Shown: piece after piece, positions 26,401-35,309 of the stretch
Layout of the letters: every line of letters starts with the position of its first letter
Position numbering within the stretch: position 1 is the first letter of the stretch
DNA from: Pseudoruegeria sp. HB172150
Lineage (GTDB): Bacteria > Pseudomonadota > Alphaproteobacteria > Rhodobacterales > Rhodobacteraceae
Reading direction: 5' to 3'
Length of the DNA: 64,000 nt
Assembly: GCF_013184805.1 (NCBI RefSeq)
Contig: NZ_JAATNG010000002.1
Location: 124,001 to 188,000 of the forward strand
Notes under the pieces: model-generated
Told to the model about the DNA's origin: nothing
What the model saw: the letters and a program-made list of their open reading frames with translations, nothing else
Database searches by the model: none
Program-made: the position numbers and the translations under genes

Positions 26401-27186
26401 GTGATCGTGGCGGCGGAACCGGAGGACGGGGCCGAACCCGAGGTTACGAGCGATGGCGCCGAAACCGACGCGGCGGTGACGCTGGCACTGGCGGAGACCT
26501 CGGCCGGCGCGCCGGAGACCGCGACCGATGCCGTACCGGGCGGCGATGCCGCGACGGACAGCGAGGCGGAAGCGGTGGCGGCGGATGTGCTCGCCTCGGC
26601 CTCCGTGGCCGATACCGAGAGCGCCGCCGACGGACCGCTGATCGACTTCGCCTCCGTGGTGCCGCCGCTGCGGCCGGGAGAAGGCGAAGACGGCGCGGGC
26701 GAGACCGCGCCAGCGGAAGAAGAGGCCGCGGCCACCGAAGAGACGCCCGATTTCTCTGACGCGACTGAACGGGCGGTCGATGTATCGCTGCTGCCGGCTT
26801 CGCGGCCGTCGAACTTTTCCGCCGTCGTCGAAAAGGCGCTGAAGGAGGCCGCTGCGGCGCCGCCGCCGCCGTCGCAGCCGGCGCCGAGCAATCCGTCGCC
26901 GGTGCCCGCGACCCCCGCTGTGCGAGCCCCGAGCATCCCGACCACGGCTGCAGTCGCCTCGACCGCAACCGAGGAGAACGCGCTTCGGCTGAACCGGGTG
27001 AACCTGATCGGCGTCTACGGTTCTTCCAGCAACCGGCGGGCGCTGGTGCGGCTGTCTTCGGGCCGCTACGTGAAGGTGCAGGTCGGGGACAACGTCGATG
27101 GCGGCCAGGTGGCGGCGATCGGCGACGACGAACTGCGCTACATCAAGAACGGACGGACGATCACGCTGGCGTTGCCGCAGGGGTGA
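23416..27186 (+). CDS. Very large one-pass membrane protein, possible PilM-PilP-like fusion
   Basis: A 1256-residue acidic protein. Residues 1-180 form a folded domain (MKPSFALNLSHDGISLLHR..., then IPNSQILYTEVDAPG) that resembles the first part of the actin-like PilM/GspL fold. Residues 180-545 are Pro/Glu/Ala-rich and disordered. A single membrane helix lies near residues 549-575 (APAGGLLLLVVLGAVALWLT), preceded by Lys/Arg, so the N terminus should be cytoplasmic. Residues 580-1180 are a second long acidic linker with repeated motifs such as VPPVRPGTE and VPPLRPGEG. The last 65 residues (RVNLIGVYGSSSNRRALVRL..., VQVGDNVDGGQVAAIGDD) look like the PilP/GspC periplasmic domain. The function is unknown. 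Confidence 0.75.
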   Translation: MKPSFALNLSHDGISLLHRAQAGWLSVGDVSLDAPNLMDELVVLRHTAADLEAGGLSTKLVIPNSQILYTEVDAPGPTKSDRIEQIKDALDGLTPYEVHELAFDWKVRKGKVQVAAVARDTLAEAETFAMQYRFNPVSFVAIPANGDFDGEPFFGETQHAERLLDGAQKVERDKRPIVVLGQLGDVEDLPAPEPKPKRVPKPKPDVQAEEAVAEPNGMSHALANGAVLEPVPEVSADAEGTGPEADMPVSFSSRRRAAQPLNGHAVPPMMEAAPPVAEAEAETSEPSKAAPEPVVEPVADVSEPVAKAPDPADAADDKWYMPPVTARSVPAADDPLPEPARKTPKVEELPPVPEQRADVAPSRPGDLPPIPPRRGPKPEDIAGIAAKRLESDAPETGAEEVLPPAGGDSPAMRAAAVNPEAPELAKKADPVLDKVRDPQPEEVKPARRFSLRRKRGEDAPTLAETLNRMRGGGAVAAVSAPAKTSPAPAPAARAKTPDPMPLPKPAPACKPRTPDMSRPVTPSASEAEAMTVFGARGKPLPKQRPRFLAPAGGLLLLVVLGAVALWLTYFMNDVASDWFGLRGDPEVTEIEEPAPTILPEAPSETATSSATEAPVAPSVPMPGVEVTALQPEMGEAPAAAAEEPEAVETTPEPVVPEAVPDESLLDDAVPADGVTAAVEEALAPETEPEASAVPEADGPGPDVATFAPQLPAGSTPETPAVPEPGDGGTAHDPLEIVRLDVPPAGEAAPQAEVSAPAPVTAVPENSAPPTADEAEAFYAETGISVRAPDAASSPGLDRLDDVVLSSADPDLAPPPSRGLPETEHAAPGVVLPFATMMPPLPPDIEFDLDERGLVRATEDGALTPDGIVVYQGEPAVVPPVRPGTEVPESEDDAALELLPEAETSDVAQEPETEVAAAEPVNVPELRPEDLAEDDAAPSGTVEDEFDLAEPADLINMAPLLDQTDLAEADERARFGGLTLDELAGVRPSLRPGEDLVIVAAEPEDGAEPEVTSDGAETDAAVTLALAETSAGAPETATDAVPGGDAATDSEAEAVAADVLASASVADTESAADGPLIDFASVVPPLRPGEGEDGAGETAPAEEEAAATEETPDFSDATERAVDVSLLPASRPSNFSAVVEKALKEAAAAPPPPSQPAPSNPSPVPATPAVRAPSIPTTAAVASTATEENALRLNRVNLIGVYGSSSNRRALVRLSSGRYVKVQVGDNVDGGQVAAIGDDELRYIKNGRTITLALPQG

Positions 27187-27236
27187 TCTGGGCTGTGGCC
27201 TCCCGCCGTTCTGCTTTCCTGTAACCTGGAATCAGT

Positions 27237-27299
27237 GCCGCCGGACCCCTGAGGACCCGGCGGCTCCGTGGTGGCAGTCACCCGGCCACGAGGGCCGGG
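27237..27299 (+). terminator. Two tandem hairpins after the large membrane protein gene
   Basis: Hairpin 1 has 8-bp arms GCCGCCGG (27237-27244) and CCGGCGGC (27257-27264). Hairpin 2 has 7-bp arms CCCGGCC (27281-27287) and GGCCGGG (27293-27299). They lie between convergent genes; neither has a U-run. Confidence 0.5.
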
Positions 27300-27308
27300 A
27301 TTCGGGAA

Positions 27309-28409
<1,101 letters not shown>

Positions 28410-28436
28410 GGCGCAGTCTCCTCTGTTCGGGCATTT

Positions 28437-28451
28437 GAGTCATTGTGACTC
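28437..28451. promoter_or_regulatory. Dyad upstream of hppD
   Basis: GAGTCA-TTG-TGACTC is a perfect 15-bp dyad 27 bp before the hppD start codon. It is a candidate operator for the divergent Lrp-type protein. Confidence 0.4.
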
Positions 28452-28521
28452 CGATTGCGCCGGGGGTCTGCGCGTTCTTGAGTGGTGCTGTGTTGGATTG
28501 TGCGGGAAATTGACAATACAG

Positions 28522-28545
28522 GCGCAATAGATGCATGTTTTGCGC
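28522..28545. promoter_or_regulatory. Dyad at the start of the Lrp-type gene
   Basis: GCGCAA (28522-28527) and TTGCGC (28540-28545) are inverted and 12 bp apart. The dyad ends at the ATG at 28546. A TTGACA box lies at 28510-28515. Autoregulation is plausible. Confidence 0.35.
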
Positions 28546-29004
28546 ATGGAGATCGACGAGACCGACAAGCGGCTGCTGGCCGCGCTTCAGAAAGACGCGC
28601 ATCTGACGGCGGAGGCGCTTGGGGAGATTCTGAACCTGTCCGCCAGCCAGGCCGGGCGGCGGCGGCAGCGGCTGGAACAGGCGGGGTATATCGAGAGGTA
28701 TTCGGCACGGTTGGATGCGAAGCGACTGGGGCTGTCGGTGCAGGCCTTCGTGCAGGTGCAGATGGCCACGCACGAGCCGGAAAAGGTGAAGGGGTTCACG
28801 CGAATCGTGCAGATGCGGCCCGAGGTGGTCAGCGCTTGGACCCTGACGGGTGAGGCGGACTACCTGCTGCGGGTCTATTGCGGCGACTTGGCGGGGCTTA
28901 ACGTACTGATCCACCAGGTGCTTTTGCCGCATCCGGCGGTGGCGCGGGTGCAGAGCCAGATCGTGATGGACCAGTTCAAGGCCGACGCGCCGCTGCCCAC
29001 GTGA
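28531..29004 (+). CDS. Lrp/AsnC family transcriptional regulator
   Basis: A 157-residue regulator with an N-terminal helix-turn-helix (IDETDKRLLAALQKDAHLTA..., recognition helix in LSASQAGRRRQRLEQ) and a C-terminal RAM ligand-binding domain (VVSAWTLTGEADYLLRVYC). It likely senses an aromatic amino acid or keto acid and controls hppD, from which it is divergent. Two ATG codons are possible, 28531 and 28546; the second gives MEIDETDK, the more usual family start, but neither has a good ribosome site. Confidence 0.9.
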   Translation: MHVLRMEIDETDKRLLAALQKDAHLTAEALGEILNLSASQAGRRRQRLEQAGYIERYSARLDAKRLGLSVQAFVQVQMATHEPEKVKGFTRIVQMRPEVVSAWTLTGEADYLLRVYCGDLAGLNVLIHQVLLPHPAVARVQSQIVMDQFKADAPLPT

Positions 29005-29038
29005 TTTCTTAATCCAAAAGCAACGCCTAGCGCCTATT

Positions 29039-29079
29039 CCGACAGGTAGCCGGTCGGTGCCCTGCCGGCTGCCTGTCGG
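29039..29079 (+). terminator. Long hairpin between Lrp-type and PAS genes
   Basis: Fifteen-base arms (29039-29053 and 29065-29079) pair with only one T-G wobble around an 11-base loop. It is followed by ATTTAC, a poor U-run, and ends 18 bp before the PAS gene start, so it may terminate the regulator transcript or shape the leader of the PAS gene. Confidence 0.55.
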
Positions 29080-29097
29080 ATTTACGGAGTATCGCGG

Positions 29098-30318
29098 ATG
29101 GATTTCGAGGATCGCCGGAAAGAGGAGCGGCCGCCAAGCGGAGAGGCCCCGTTCTACTTGGACGAGGTGTTCTTTTCGCGCACCGACGGGCGTGGCGTGA
29201 TCCAGGCCGGGAACTACGTGTTCCGCCGGGTGGCGAATTACGACTGGTCCGAGATGCTGGGTGCGCCGCACAAGATGATCCGGCATCCGGATATGCCCAA
29301 GGGCGTGTTCTACCTGTTCTGGGACACGATCAAGAAAGGCAGCACGATCGGTGCCTATGTGAAGAACAAGGCGAAGGATGGGCTGCAGTACTGGGTCTAT
29401 GCCGTGGTTGTGCCCTGCGCCGGCGGCTACTTGTCGGCACGGATAAAGCCGACGAGCGAGATCCTCGAAAAGATCGAGAAGCTTTATGCCGAGCAGCTGG
29501 TGCTGGAAAAGAAGGAAGGGATGAGCCCTGCCGACAGCGCCGACTGGCTGGTCGAGCGGATCAAGGGGATGGGCTTCCCCGATTACCAGCGTTTCGAGTC
29601 CTTCGCGCTGAGCGAAGAGCTGATCGCGCGGGACAAGGGGCTGAAGCAGCCGCCGGACGAGGCAATCTTGCGTTTTCGCAAAATGCTGGAGGCGGCGGAG
29701 CAGCTGAACGTCGAGACCGAGAAGCTGATCTCGGAGTTCGAGATGACAGAGATCATACCGCACAACATGCGGGTGATCGCGTCGCGGCTGGAGCCGAATG
29801 GCGGCCCGATCAGCACTTTGTCGACCAATTACGGCGGCATGTCGCGCGAGATGTCGAGCTGGTTCGAGACCCACGTAGTCGGCGAAGAGAGCAACTTCTC
29901 CACAATCGAAGGGACGGTCAGCCAGAGCATGTTCCTGGAATGCATGTCGCGCATCCTGAACGAGTGCTCGCGCCAGCTTGATTTCGAGCGGCGCAAGCTG
30001 GGCGATGTCGACCTGGAAGAAGAGCGCGGATACCTGAACGGGCTGGTCGCGGAATACAGCGCCAAGTCGGAATCAGGACAGAACCAGCTGGCGGAGGAGA
30101 CCTATCGCATCCTCGACGCCTGCAAGAAGATGAACCGCCACATCCTGGGTCTGTCGACCACCCGCGTCATGTGCAAGATCGAGGGCGCACGGCTGACCGA
30201 GGGGCGCGAAAGCCTGACCGACATTATCGGCGAACTGAACGGGTTCCAGCAGCGGATCCGCGAGGACCTGTCGCGGATCGAGAACCTGAGCAGCACGATC
30301 CGGACGCTGCTGGCCTGA
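29098..30318 (+). CDS. Aer-like PAS protein without a standard chemoreceptor domain
   Basis: A 406-residue soluble protein. Residues 20-120 are a PAS domain of the Aer type: DEVFFSRTDGRGVIQAGNYVF, then KMIRHPDMPKGVFYLFW and YWVYAVVVPC, which in Aer bind FAD and sense redox state or oxygen. No membrane segment follows. Residues 200-406 are helical and probably coiled-coil; a segment PHNMRVIASRLEPNGGPIS recalls the tip of a methyl-accepting signalling hairpin but lacks the canonical EAARAGE residues. It may signal to a chemotaxis-like complex or another partner. A CGGAG site precedes the ATG. Confidence 0.72.
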   Translation: MDFEDRRKEERPPSGEAPFYLDEVFFSRTDGRGVIQAGNYVFRRVANYDWSEMLGAPHKMIRHPDMPKGVFYLFWDTIKKGSTIGAYVKNKAKDGLQYWVYAVVVPCAGGYLSARIKPTSEILEKIEKLYAEQLVLEKKEGMSPADSADWLVERIKGMGFPDYQRFESFALSEELIARDKGLKQPPDEAILRFRKMLEAAEQLNVETEKLISEFEMTEIIPHNMRVIASRLEPNGGPISTLSTNYGGMSREMSSWFETHVVGEESNFSTIEGTVSQSMFLECMSRILNECSRQLDFERRKLGDVDLEEERGYLNGLVAEYSAKSESGQNQLAEETYRILDACKKMNRHILGLSTTRVMCKIEGARLTEGRESLTDIIGELNGFQQRIREDLSRIENLSSTIRTLLA

Positions 30319-30578
30319 CTGCTGCGGACGGGCGATGTGGCGGCAATGCGCGGCACCGCCGGGTTCCGTGTGAATCGCGGCTTTCGCGAAGGTTACCGGA
30401 CACACGATCACGCCGGGTGGCGCCAGCGCGCGTCTCTATTGCCCGCACGGCGCTCATTTGCCGAAATGGATGGCATTCGGACGCTCGGCGGACAACCTGA
30501 AGGCTGGTCCGGTCGCTTCCGGATGCTATAACTGCCGCGAGCGCTGGTCCTTTTTGCTAACCCGGGAAACCGCACACC

Positions 30579-32498
30579 ATGGAAGGCATCCTCTTCCAGG
30601 CCACAATCTATCTTGCCGCGGCAGTGATTGCCGTGCCGCTGGCGGCTCGGCTGGGGTTGGGTTCGGTGCTGGGGTATCTGCTGGCCGGGCTGCTGATAGC
30701 GCCGGTGCTTGGGCTGGTCAGCGAGACCACCGACCTGCAGCATTTCGCCGAGGTCGGCGTGGTCATGATGCTGTTCCTTATCGGCCTGGAAATGGACCCG
30801 CGCGCGCTGTGGGACATGCGGCACCGGCTGTTGGGGCTGGGGCTGGGCCAGATCGTGGTGACGGTAGCGCTGATCGCGGTCGCCTCGACATTCCTCGGTC
30901 TGCCGCTGCAATCCGGCATCGCGATCGGCATGATCTTTGCCCTGTCCTCGACCGCGATCGTGCTGCAGACGCTGAGCGAGAAGGGCCTGATGCGCACCAG
31001 TGGCGGGCGATCGGCGTTTTCAGTGCTGCTGACGCAGGACATCGCGGTGATCCCGATGCTGATCTTCCTGCCCTTGCTGGCGACGCAGATGCCGATGGTA
31101 TTCAATCCCGACGGATCGGTGACCCGGCCCCCGAACCCCGCGGTGCCGCAGGGTGAAGGCGCGCATCATGAGGAGGTGTTGTCGCTGGTCGCCGGGCTGC
31201 CGGGCTGGGGGGCGACGCTGGTGACTCTGGGCGTGATCGCCTGTGTGATCCTGGGCGGCATTTACCTGATCCGGCCGCTGTTCCACTACATCAACGCGGC
31301 GCGGATGCGCGAGCTTTATACCGCCTTCGCGCTGCTCATCGTCGTAGGCATCGCTTTTGCGATGACGTTGGTCGGTCTGTCGCCGGCGCTGGGCACCTTC
31401 CTGGCTGGCGTGGTTCTGGCCAACAGCGAATACCGACACGAGCTGGAATCGAATATCGAGCCGTTCAAGGGCCTGCTGCTGGGGTTGTTTTTCATCACCG
31501 TGGGTGCGGGCATCAATCTCGACGTGCTGTTCGCGCGGCCATTCACGCTGTTGGGTCTGACGCTGGCCATCATGCTGCTGAAGGGCGGCGTGCTCTATGT
31601 GCTGGGCAAGCTGTTCCGGCTGAAAGGTCGTGATCAGTGGCTGTTCACGCTGGGCTTGGCGCAGGCTGGGGAATTCGGCTTTGTGCTGCTGTCCTTCTCG
31701 GTCCAGACCGGGGTGCTGCCGCGGCCGCTGTCGCAGAACCTGTTGATGGTGATCGTGCTGTCGATGCTGCTCACGCCGCTGTTCTTCATGGCCTATGACT
31801 GGATCAGCACGCGGATGAAGGACAGCGAGGCCGAGGAAACGCCGGACGAGGTGAACGCCCAAGGCAAGATCATCATCGCCGGAATGGGCCGTTTCGGGCA
31901 GACGGTGAACCGGATGGTGCAGATGTCCGGCTTCGATACAACGGTGCTGGACAACAATCTGTCGACGATCAAGCTGATGCGGAAATTCGGTTTCAAGGGG
32001 TTCTTCGGTGATCCGACGCGGCCGGAAGTGCTGCGCGCCGCCGGTCTGAAGGAGGCGCAGGTTCTGGTGGTGGCGTTGGACAATCGCGAGTCGGCGGTTC
32101 GGCTTGTCGCGTTTGCGCGGCGCGAGCGGCCGGATTTGCATATCGTCGCGCGGGCGCGGGACCGGGTGCATGTCTATCAGCTTTACCGCGCGGGCGCGAA
32201 CGACATCGTGCGCGAACTGTTCGATTCCAGCCTGCGTGCAGGGCGCTACGTGTTGGAAAACATGGGGCTTTCCGATTTCGAGGCGGCGACGCTGGAGCGG
32301 ACGTATTTCCAGCACGACCGCGCTGCGGTGCGGGCGCTGGCCGAGGTGTGGAAGCCCGGTGTGCCGGTGGAGCAGAACCCGGAATACGTGAAGCGCACGC
32401 GCGAACTGAATTCCGAGCTGGAAGCGGCGCTGTTGCGGCAGGAAGCGCCGCCGGAAGAGGATGCGGCAGAAAGGCGCGAGCGGCGCAGCGGCGGCTGA
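30579..32498 (+). CDS. CPA2-family cation/proton antiporter with RCK domain
   Basis: A 639-residue KefB/KefC-type transporter. Residues 1-390 hold about twelve membrane segments, including VVMMLFLIGLEMDPRALW and LSPALGTFLAGVVLANSEYR, typical of the CPA2 family. A cytoplasmic RCK/TrkA-N domain follows from about residue 427 (GKIIIAGMGRFGQTVNRM), with the bound nucleotide acid in TTVLDNN. It should exchange K+ or Na+ for protons, and the RCK domain allows gating by NAD(H) or a glutathione adduct. The C terminus is a short charged tail. It ends 4 bp before the stop of convergent cobT. Confidence 0.92.
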   Translation: MEGILFQATIYLAAAVIAVPLAARLGLGSVLGYLLAGLLIAPVLGLVSETTDLQHFAEVGVVMMLFLIGLEMDPRALWDMRHRLLGLGLGQIVVTVALIAVASTFLGLPLQSGIAIGMIFALSSTAIVLQTLSEKGLMRTSGGRSAFSVLLTQDIAVIPMLIFLPLLATQMPMVFNPDGSVTRPPNPAVPQGEGAHHEEVLSLVAGLPGWGATLVTLGVIACVILGGIYLIRPLFHYINAARMRELYTAFALLIVVGIAFAMTLVGLSPALGTFLAGVVLANSEYRHELESNIEPFKGLLLGLFFITVGAGINLDVLFARPFTLLGLTLAIMLLKGGVLYVLGKLFRLKGRDQWLFTLGLAQAGEFGFVLLSFSVQTGVLPRPLSQNLLMVIVLSMLLTPLFFMAYDWISTRMKDSEAEETPDEVNAQGKIIIAGMGRFGQTVNRMVQMSGFDTTVLDNNLSTIKLMRKFGFKGFFGDPTRPEVLRAAGLKEAQVLVVALDNRESAVRLVAFARRERPDLHIVARARDRVHVYQLYRAGANDIVRELFDSSLRAGRYVLENMGLSDFEAATLERTYFQHDRAAVRALAEVWKPGVPVEQNPEYVKRTRELNSELEAALLRQEAPPEEDAAERRERRSGG

Positions 32499-32502
32499 AG
32501 GG

Positions 32503-33507
32503 TCAGCCGCCGGAGACACCGGCTTCGGCAAAGGTCGCCATGCCGGAGTGGCAGGCGACGGCGCCCTGCAGGATGCCGATGGCCAGCGCCGCGCCGGAGC
32601 CCTCGCCGAGGCGCATGTTCAGCGATAGCAGCGGCTCGAGGCCGAACGCATCGAGTAGCCGCGTATGGGCGGCTTCGGCAGAGCGGTGGCCTGCGACGCA
32701 GTGGTCGAGCGAACCGGGCGCGGCCTTGTGCAGCACGGCGGCGGCGGCACAGCAGATGAAGCCGTCGAGGATTACCGGGATGCGGTGATGCCGGGCGGCC
32801 AGTATGGCGCCGGCCATAGCCGCAATCTCGCGCCCGCCGAGGCAGCGGAGGGTTTCCAGCGGATCGGAAAGGGCGGCGGCGTGAAGTGCCAGACCCTCTG
32901 CCACCACCTGCGCTTTCAGCGCGAGGCCGGCATCGTCGACGCCGGTGCCGCGGCCGACCCAGTCGGCGGGCGCGCCGCCGAAGAGTCCGGCGGCAACCGC
33001 GGCGGCTGCGGTCGTGTTGGCGATGCCCATCTCGCCGGTGACGAGGAGGCCCGATTGCGGGGCGACGGCATTCCAGCCGGTGGAAAGCGCCTCGGCGAAC
33101 TCCGCCTCGGACATGGCGGGGGCGGCGGTGAAATCGGCGGTGGGCGTGTCGAGCGACAGTTCGTGCACGTCGATGCGGGCGCCGAAAGCGTTGGCGAGCT
33201 GGTTGATCGCGGCGCCGCCGGCGCGGAAGTTCGCGACCATCTGGACCGTGACCTCTGCCGGGAAGGCGGAAACACCGCGTGCGGCGATGCCGTGATTGCC
33301 GGCGAAGACGAGGACCTGCGGGCTGTCAACCTGCGGGCGCGGGTTGCCGCGCCAGGATGCATACCAGATCGCGAGTTCCTCAAGCCGCCCGAGGGAACCG
33401 GCGGGCTTGGTGAGCTGGGCATTGCGCGCATCGGCATCGGCGCGCGCCTGCGGGTCAGCCTGCGGGAGGTCTGCGAGAGCGGCGCGGAAGGCGGCGAGAT
33501 CGTGCAT
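32503..33507 (-). CDS. cobT: Nicotinate-nucleotide-dimethylbenzimidazole phosphoribosyltransferase
   Basis: A 334-residue CobT, typical length. It makes alpha-ribazole phosphate from dimethylbenzimidazole and nicotinate mononucleotide for the lower loop of cobalamin. Signatures are [14 protein letters not shown] near the N terminus, [30 protein letters not shown] and the catalytic-Glu segment [12 protein letters not shown] near the C terminus. The long frame continues upstream to 33909 across the divergent gene, but the ATG at 33507 is the family start. It is divergent from cobS, with 79 bp between. Confidence 0.95.
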   Translation of the reverse strand: MHDLAAFRAALADLPQADPQARADADARNAQLTKPAGSLGRLEELAIWYASWRGNPRPQVDSPQVLVFAGNHGIAARGVSAFPAEVTVQMVANFRAGGAAINQLANAFGARIDVHELSLDTPTADFTAAPAMSEAEFAEALSTGWNAVAPQSGLLVTGEMGIANTTAAAAVAAGLFGGAPADWVGRGTGVDDAGLALKAQVVAEGLALHAAALSDPLETLRCLGGREIAAMAGAILAARHHRIPVILDGFICCAAAAVLHKAAPGSLDHCVAGHRSAEAAHTRLLDAFGLEPLLSLNMRLGEGSGAALAIGILQGAVACHSGMATFAEAGVSGG

Positions 33508-33586
33508 CTGGGTCTTTCGTTGCGCGGATCGGAGTTTGTCTCTATCGGGTCGGGTGTGAGGAGAACAGCGGGAAATCGGCGGCGCG

Positions 33587-34342
33587 ATGGCTGAACGCGA
33601 CACATCGCTGGTGCAGGCGGGCGACATCAGCGTGGCGCTGGCGCTGCTGACGCGGCTGCCGGTGGGCCGGGTGCCCGATCGCGGTGCGCGGGCCGCCTGG
33701 GCCTGGCCGGTGGCGGGGCTGGTCGTGGGGCTGATCGCGGTGGTGATCGGCGTGCTGGCGCGGTGGTGCGGGATGCCGGACGCGTTGGTCTCGGGGCTGA
33801 TGCTGGCGATGGCGGTTCTGGTCACCGGCGCTCTGCACGAGGATGGTCTGGCCGATGTGGCGGACGGGTTCTGGGGCGGCTTTGACAAGGCGCGGCGGCT
33901 GGAGATCATGAAGGACAGCCGGATCGGCAGCTATGGCGTCATCGCGCTGGTGCTGTCGCTTGGGCTGCGCTGGGCGGCGATGACGGCGCTGATCGCGGCG
34001 GGCGGTTTTGCCTGGCCGGTGCTGGCTGCGGCGGTTCTTTCGCGCGCGCCGATGGCGGTGGCGATGTGGGCGCTGCCGAATGCGCGGGGCTACGGGCTGT
34101 CAGAGAGCGTCGGGCGGCCGGGTCGCGAGACGGTGGCGATCGGGCTGCTTGTGGCGCTGGGCGCCGGGTTCCTGCTTGTCGGGCCGCCGGTACTGCTGGT
34201 GGCGCTGGTCCTGGCGCCGGTCACGGCGGGCTGCGTCGGTCTGGCGCGGGCGAAGCTGGGCGGGCAGACCGGCGACGTGCTGGGCGCGGTGCAGCAGGTC
34301 TGCGAAGTCGCGGCGCTGGCGGTGCTGGCCAGCCTTGTTTGA
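33587..34342 (+). CDS. cobS: Adenosylcobinamide-GDP ribazoletransferase
   Basis: A 251-residue integral membrane CobS. It joins adenosylcobinamide-GDP with alpha-ribazole, the last step of cobalamin assembly. The conserved acidic motif [15 protein letters not shown] is at about residues 84-98, followed by [15 protein letters not shown]. Several membrane helices fill the rest of the protein. It faces cobT across a 79-bp promoter region that is too short for a cobalamin riboswitch. It is convergent with carD, with a terminator between. Confidence 0.95.
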   Translation: MAERDTSLVQAGDISVALALLTRLPVGRVPDRGARAAWAWPVAGLVVGLIAVVIGVLARWCGMPDALVSGLMLAMAVLVTGALHEDGLADVADGFWGGFDKARRLEIMKDSRIGSYGVIALVLSLGLRWAAMTALIAAGGFAWPVLAAAVLSRAPMAVAMWALPNARGYGLSESVGRPGRETVAIGLLVALGAGFLLVGPPVLLVALVLAPVTAGCVGLARAKLGGQTGDVLGAVQQVCEVAALAVLASLV

Positions 34343-34440
34343 GCTTCGGATTGTGCGAAACGTGTAGGTGGAGCCCGTGCTCTTGCAAGGAAACAGAGCG
34401 GATTATTGGATAAATCCGAATTCGGGCGGACAGGGCGCAA

Positions 34441-34473
34441 CGAAGAAAACCGCCGCCCCGAGAGGGCAGCGGT
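34441..34473 (-). terminator. Rho-independent terminator of carD
   Basis: Ten-base arms (34449-34458 and 34464-34473) pair with one mismatch. On the minus strand the stem is followed by TTTTCTTCG, so it acts for carD, whose stop lies 25 bp away. Confidence 0.75.
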
Positions 34474-34497
34474 CTTACATTTTCAACATCGCCGGGA

Positions 34498-35007
34498 TCA
34501 GGCGGCGCGGCTGATCAGGACGTCGTCCACCTGCTTTTGCGCGGCGGTTTCGTCGGATCCGGAAACGGCAGCGACTTCGCGGGTCAGGCGTTCCAGGGCC
34601 GCTTCGTAAAGCTGACGCTCGGAATAGGACTGTTCGCGCTGATCGTCGGTGCGGTGCAGGTCGCGCACAACCTCGGCAATCGCAATCAGGTCGCCCGAAT
34701 TGATCTTCTGCTCGTATTCCTGGGCCCGACGCGACCACATTGCGCGCTTGACCTTGGCCTTGCCCTTCAGCGTCTTCATTGCCTGGGACACGATGTCCGG
34801 CGTGGACAGCGACCGCATGCCGACATCCGTCGCTTTATGCGTCGGTACGCGCAGGGTCATCTTGTCCTTCTCGAACGAAATAACGAACAGTTCCAGCTTG
34901 ATGCCGGCGATTTCCTGTTCTTCGATCGAGATAATCTGGCCCACGCCATGTGCCGGGTAGACAACATATTCGTTGGGCCGGAATTCCATTTTCTTCGTCT
35001 TCGTCAT
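34498..35007 (-). CDS. carD: CarD-family transcription regulator
   Basis: A 169-residue CarD protein. The N-terminal Tudor-like RNA polymerase-interacting domain opens FRPNEYVVYPAHGVGQIISI, and the C-terminal helical DNA-binding half follows (KGKAKVKRAMWSRRAQEYEQ, where a conserved Trp contacts promoter DNA). CarD stabilises open promoter complexes, chiefly at rRNA and housekeeping promoters in alphaproteobacteria. The ATG at 35007 gives MTKTKKMEFRPNEY; the extension to 35040 is not typical. It follows fdxA on the same strand but has its own 302-bp upstream region. Confidence 0.95.
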   Translation of the reverse strand: MTKTKKMEFRPNEYVVYPAHGVGQIISIEEQEIAGIKLELFVISFEKDKMTLRVPTHKATDVGMRSLSTPDIVSQAMKTLKGKAKVKRAMWSRRAQEYEQKINSGDLIAIAEVVRDLHRTDDQREQSYSERQLYEAALERLTREVAAVSGSDETAAQKQVDDVLISRAA

Positions 35008-35309
35008 GCAGCGTCCTTCCGAGACGGTCCAGCGGACCACCAGAGACGCGATTCCCCACCGCGGGAGAGCCCTCTCACATGGAGGGGCTTGAATCCGGCG
35101 CTAAAAAAACCAGCCTCAGGAATGCAGCCCTGCGGATGGCACGGAGTTTCGGCGTCAATATGTAATCTATATAGCAGAAATTTGTGAAATTTCAAAGTAT
35201 GGCGGAGCCAAAGTCACCAAAAACGCCCCGTAACACTGGTGTAACGGGCGATTGTTTGGGTCGTTCGTAGGCCGACGTTACGTCAATTGTCGTCACGCGG
35301 CGAATCGGG
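35008..35309. other. Region between fdxA and carD, 302 bp
   Basis: No gene is seen. It holds the fdxA terminator on the left side of 35250 and an A+T-rich stretch (35105-35220) that should be the carD promoter region. Confidence 0.5.
35219..35248 (-). terminator. Rho-independent terminator of fdxA
   Basis: Arms CCCGTAACAC (35227-35236) and GTGTAACGGG (35239-35248) pair apart from one central A-A mismatch. On the minus strand the tail is GCGTTTTTGG. Confidence 0.7.

Noticed and set aside
33508-33586. Cobalamin riboswitch between cobT and cobS
   Set aside because: The space is only 79 bp and has no B12-box-like sequence; such riboswitches need more than 150 bases.
32503-33909. Long N-terminal extension of CobT
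   Set aside because: The extra 134 codons overlap cobS antisense and have no family similarity; the true start is the ATG at 33507.
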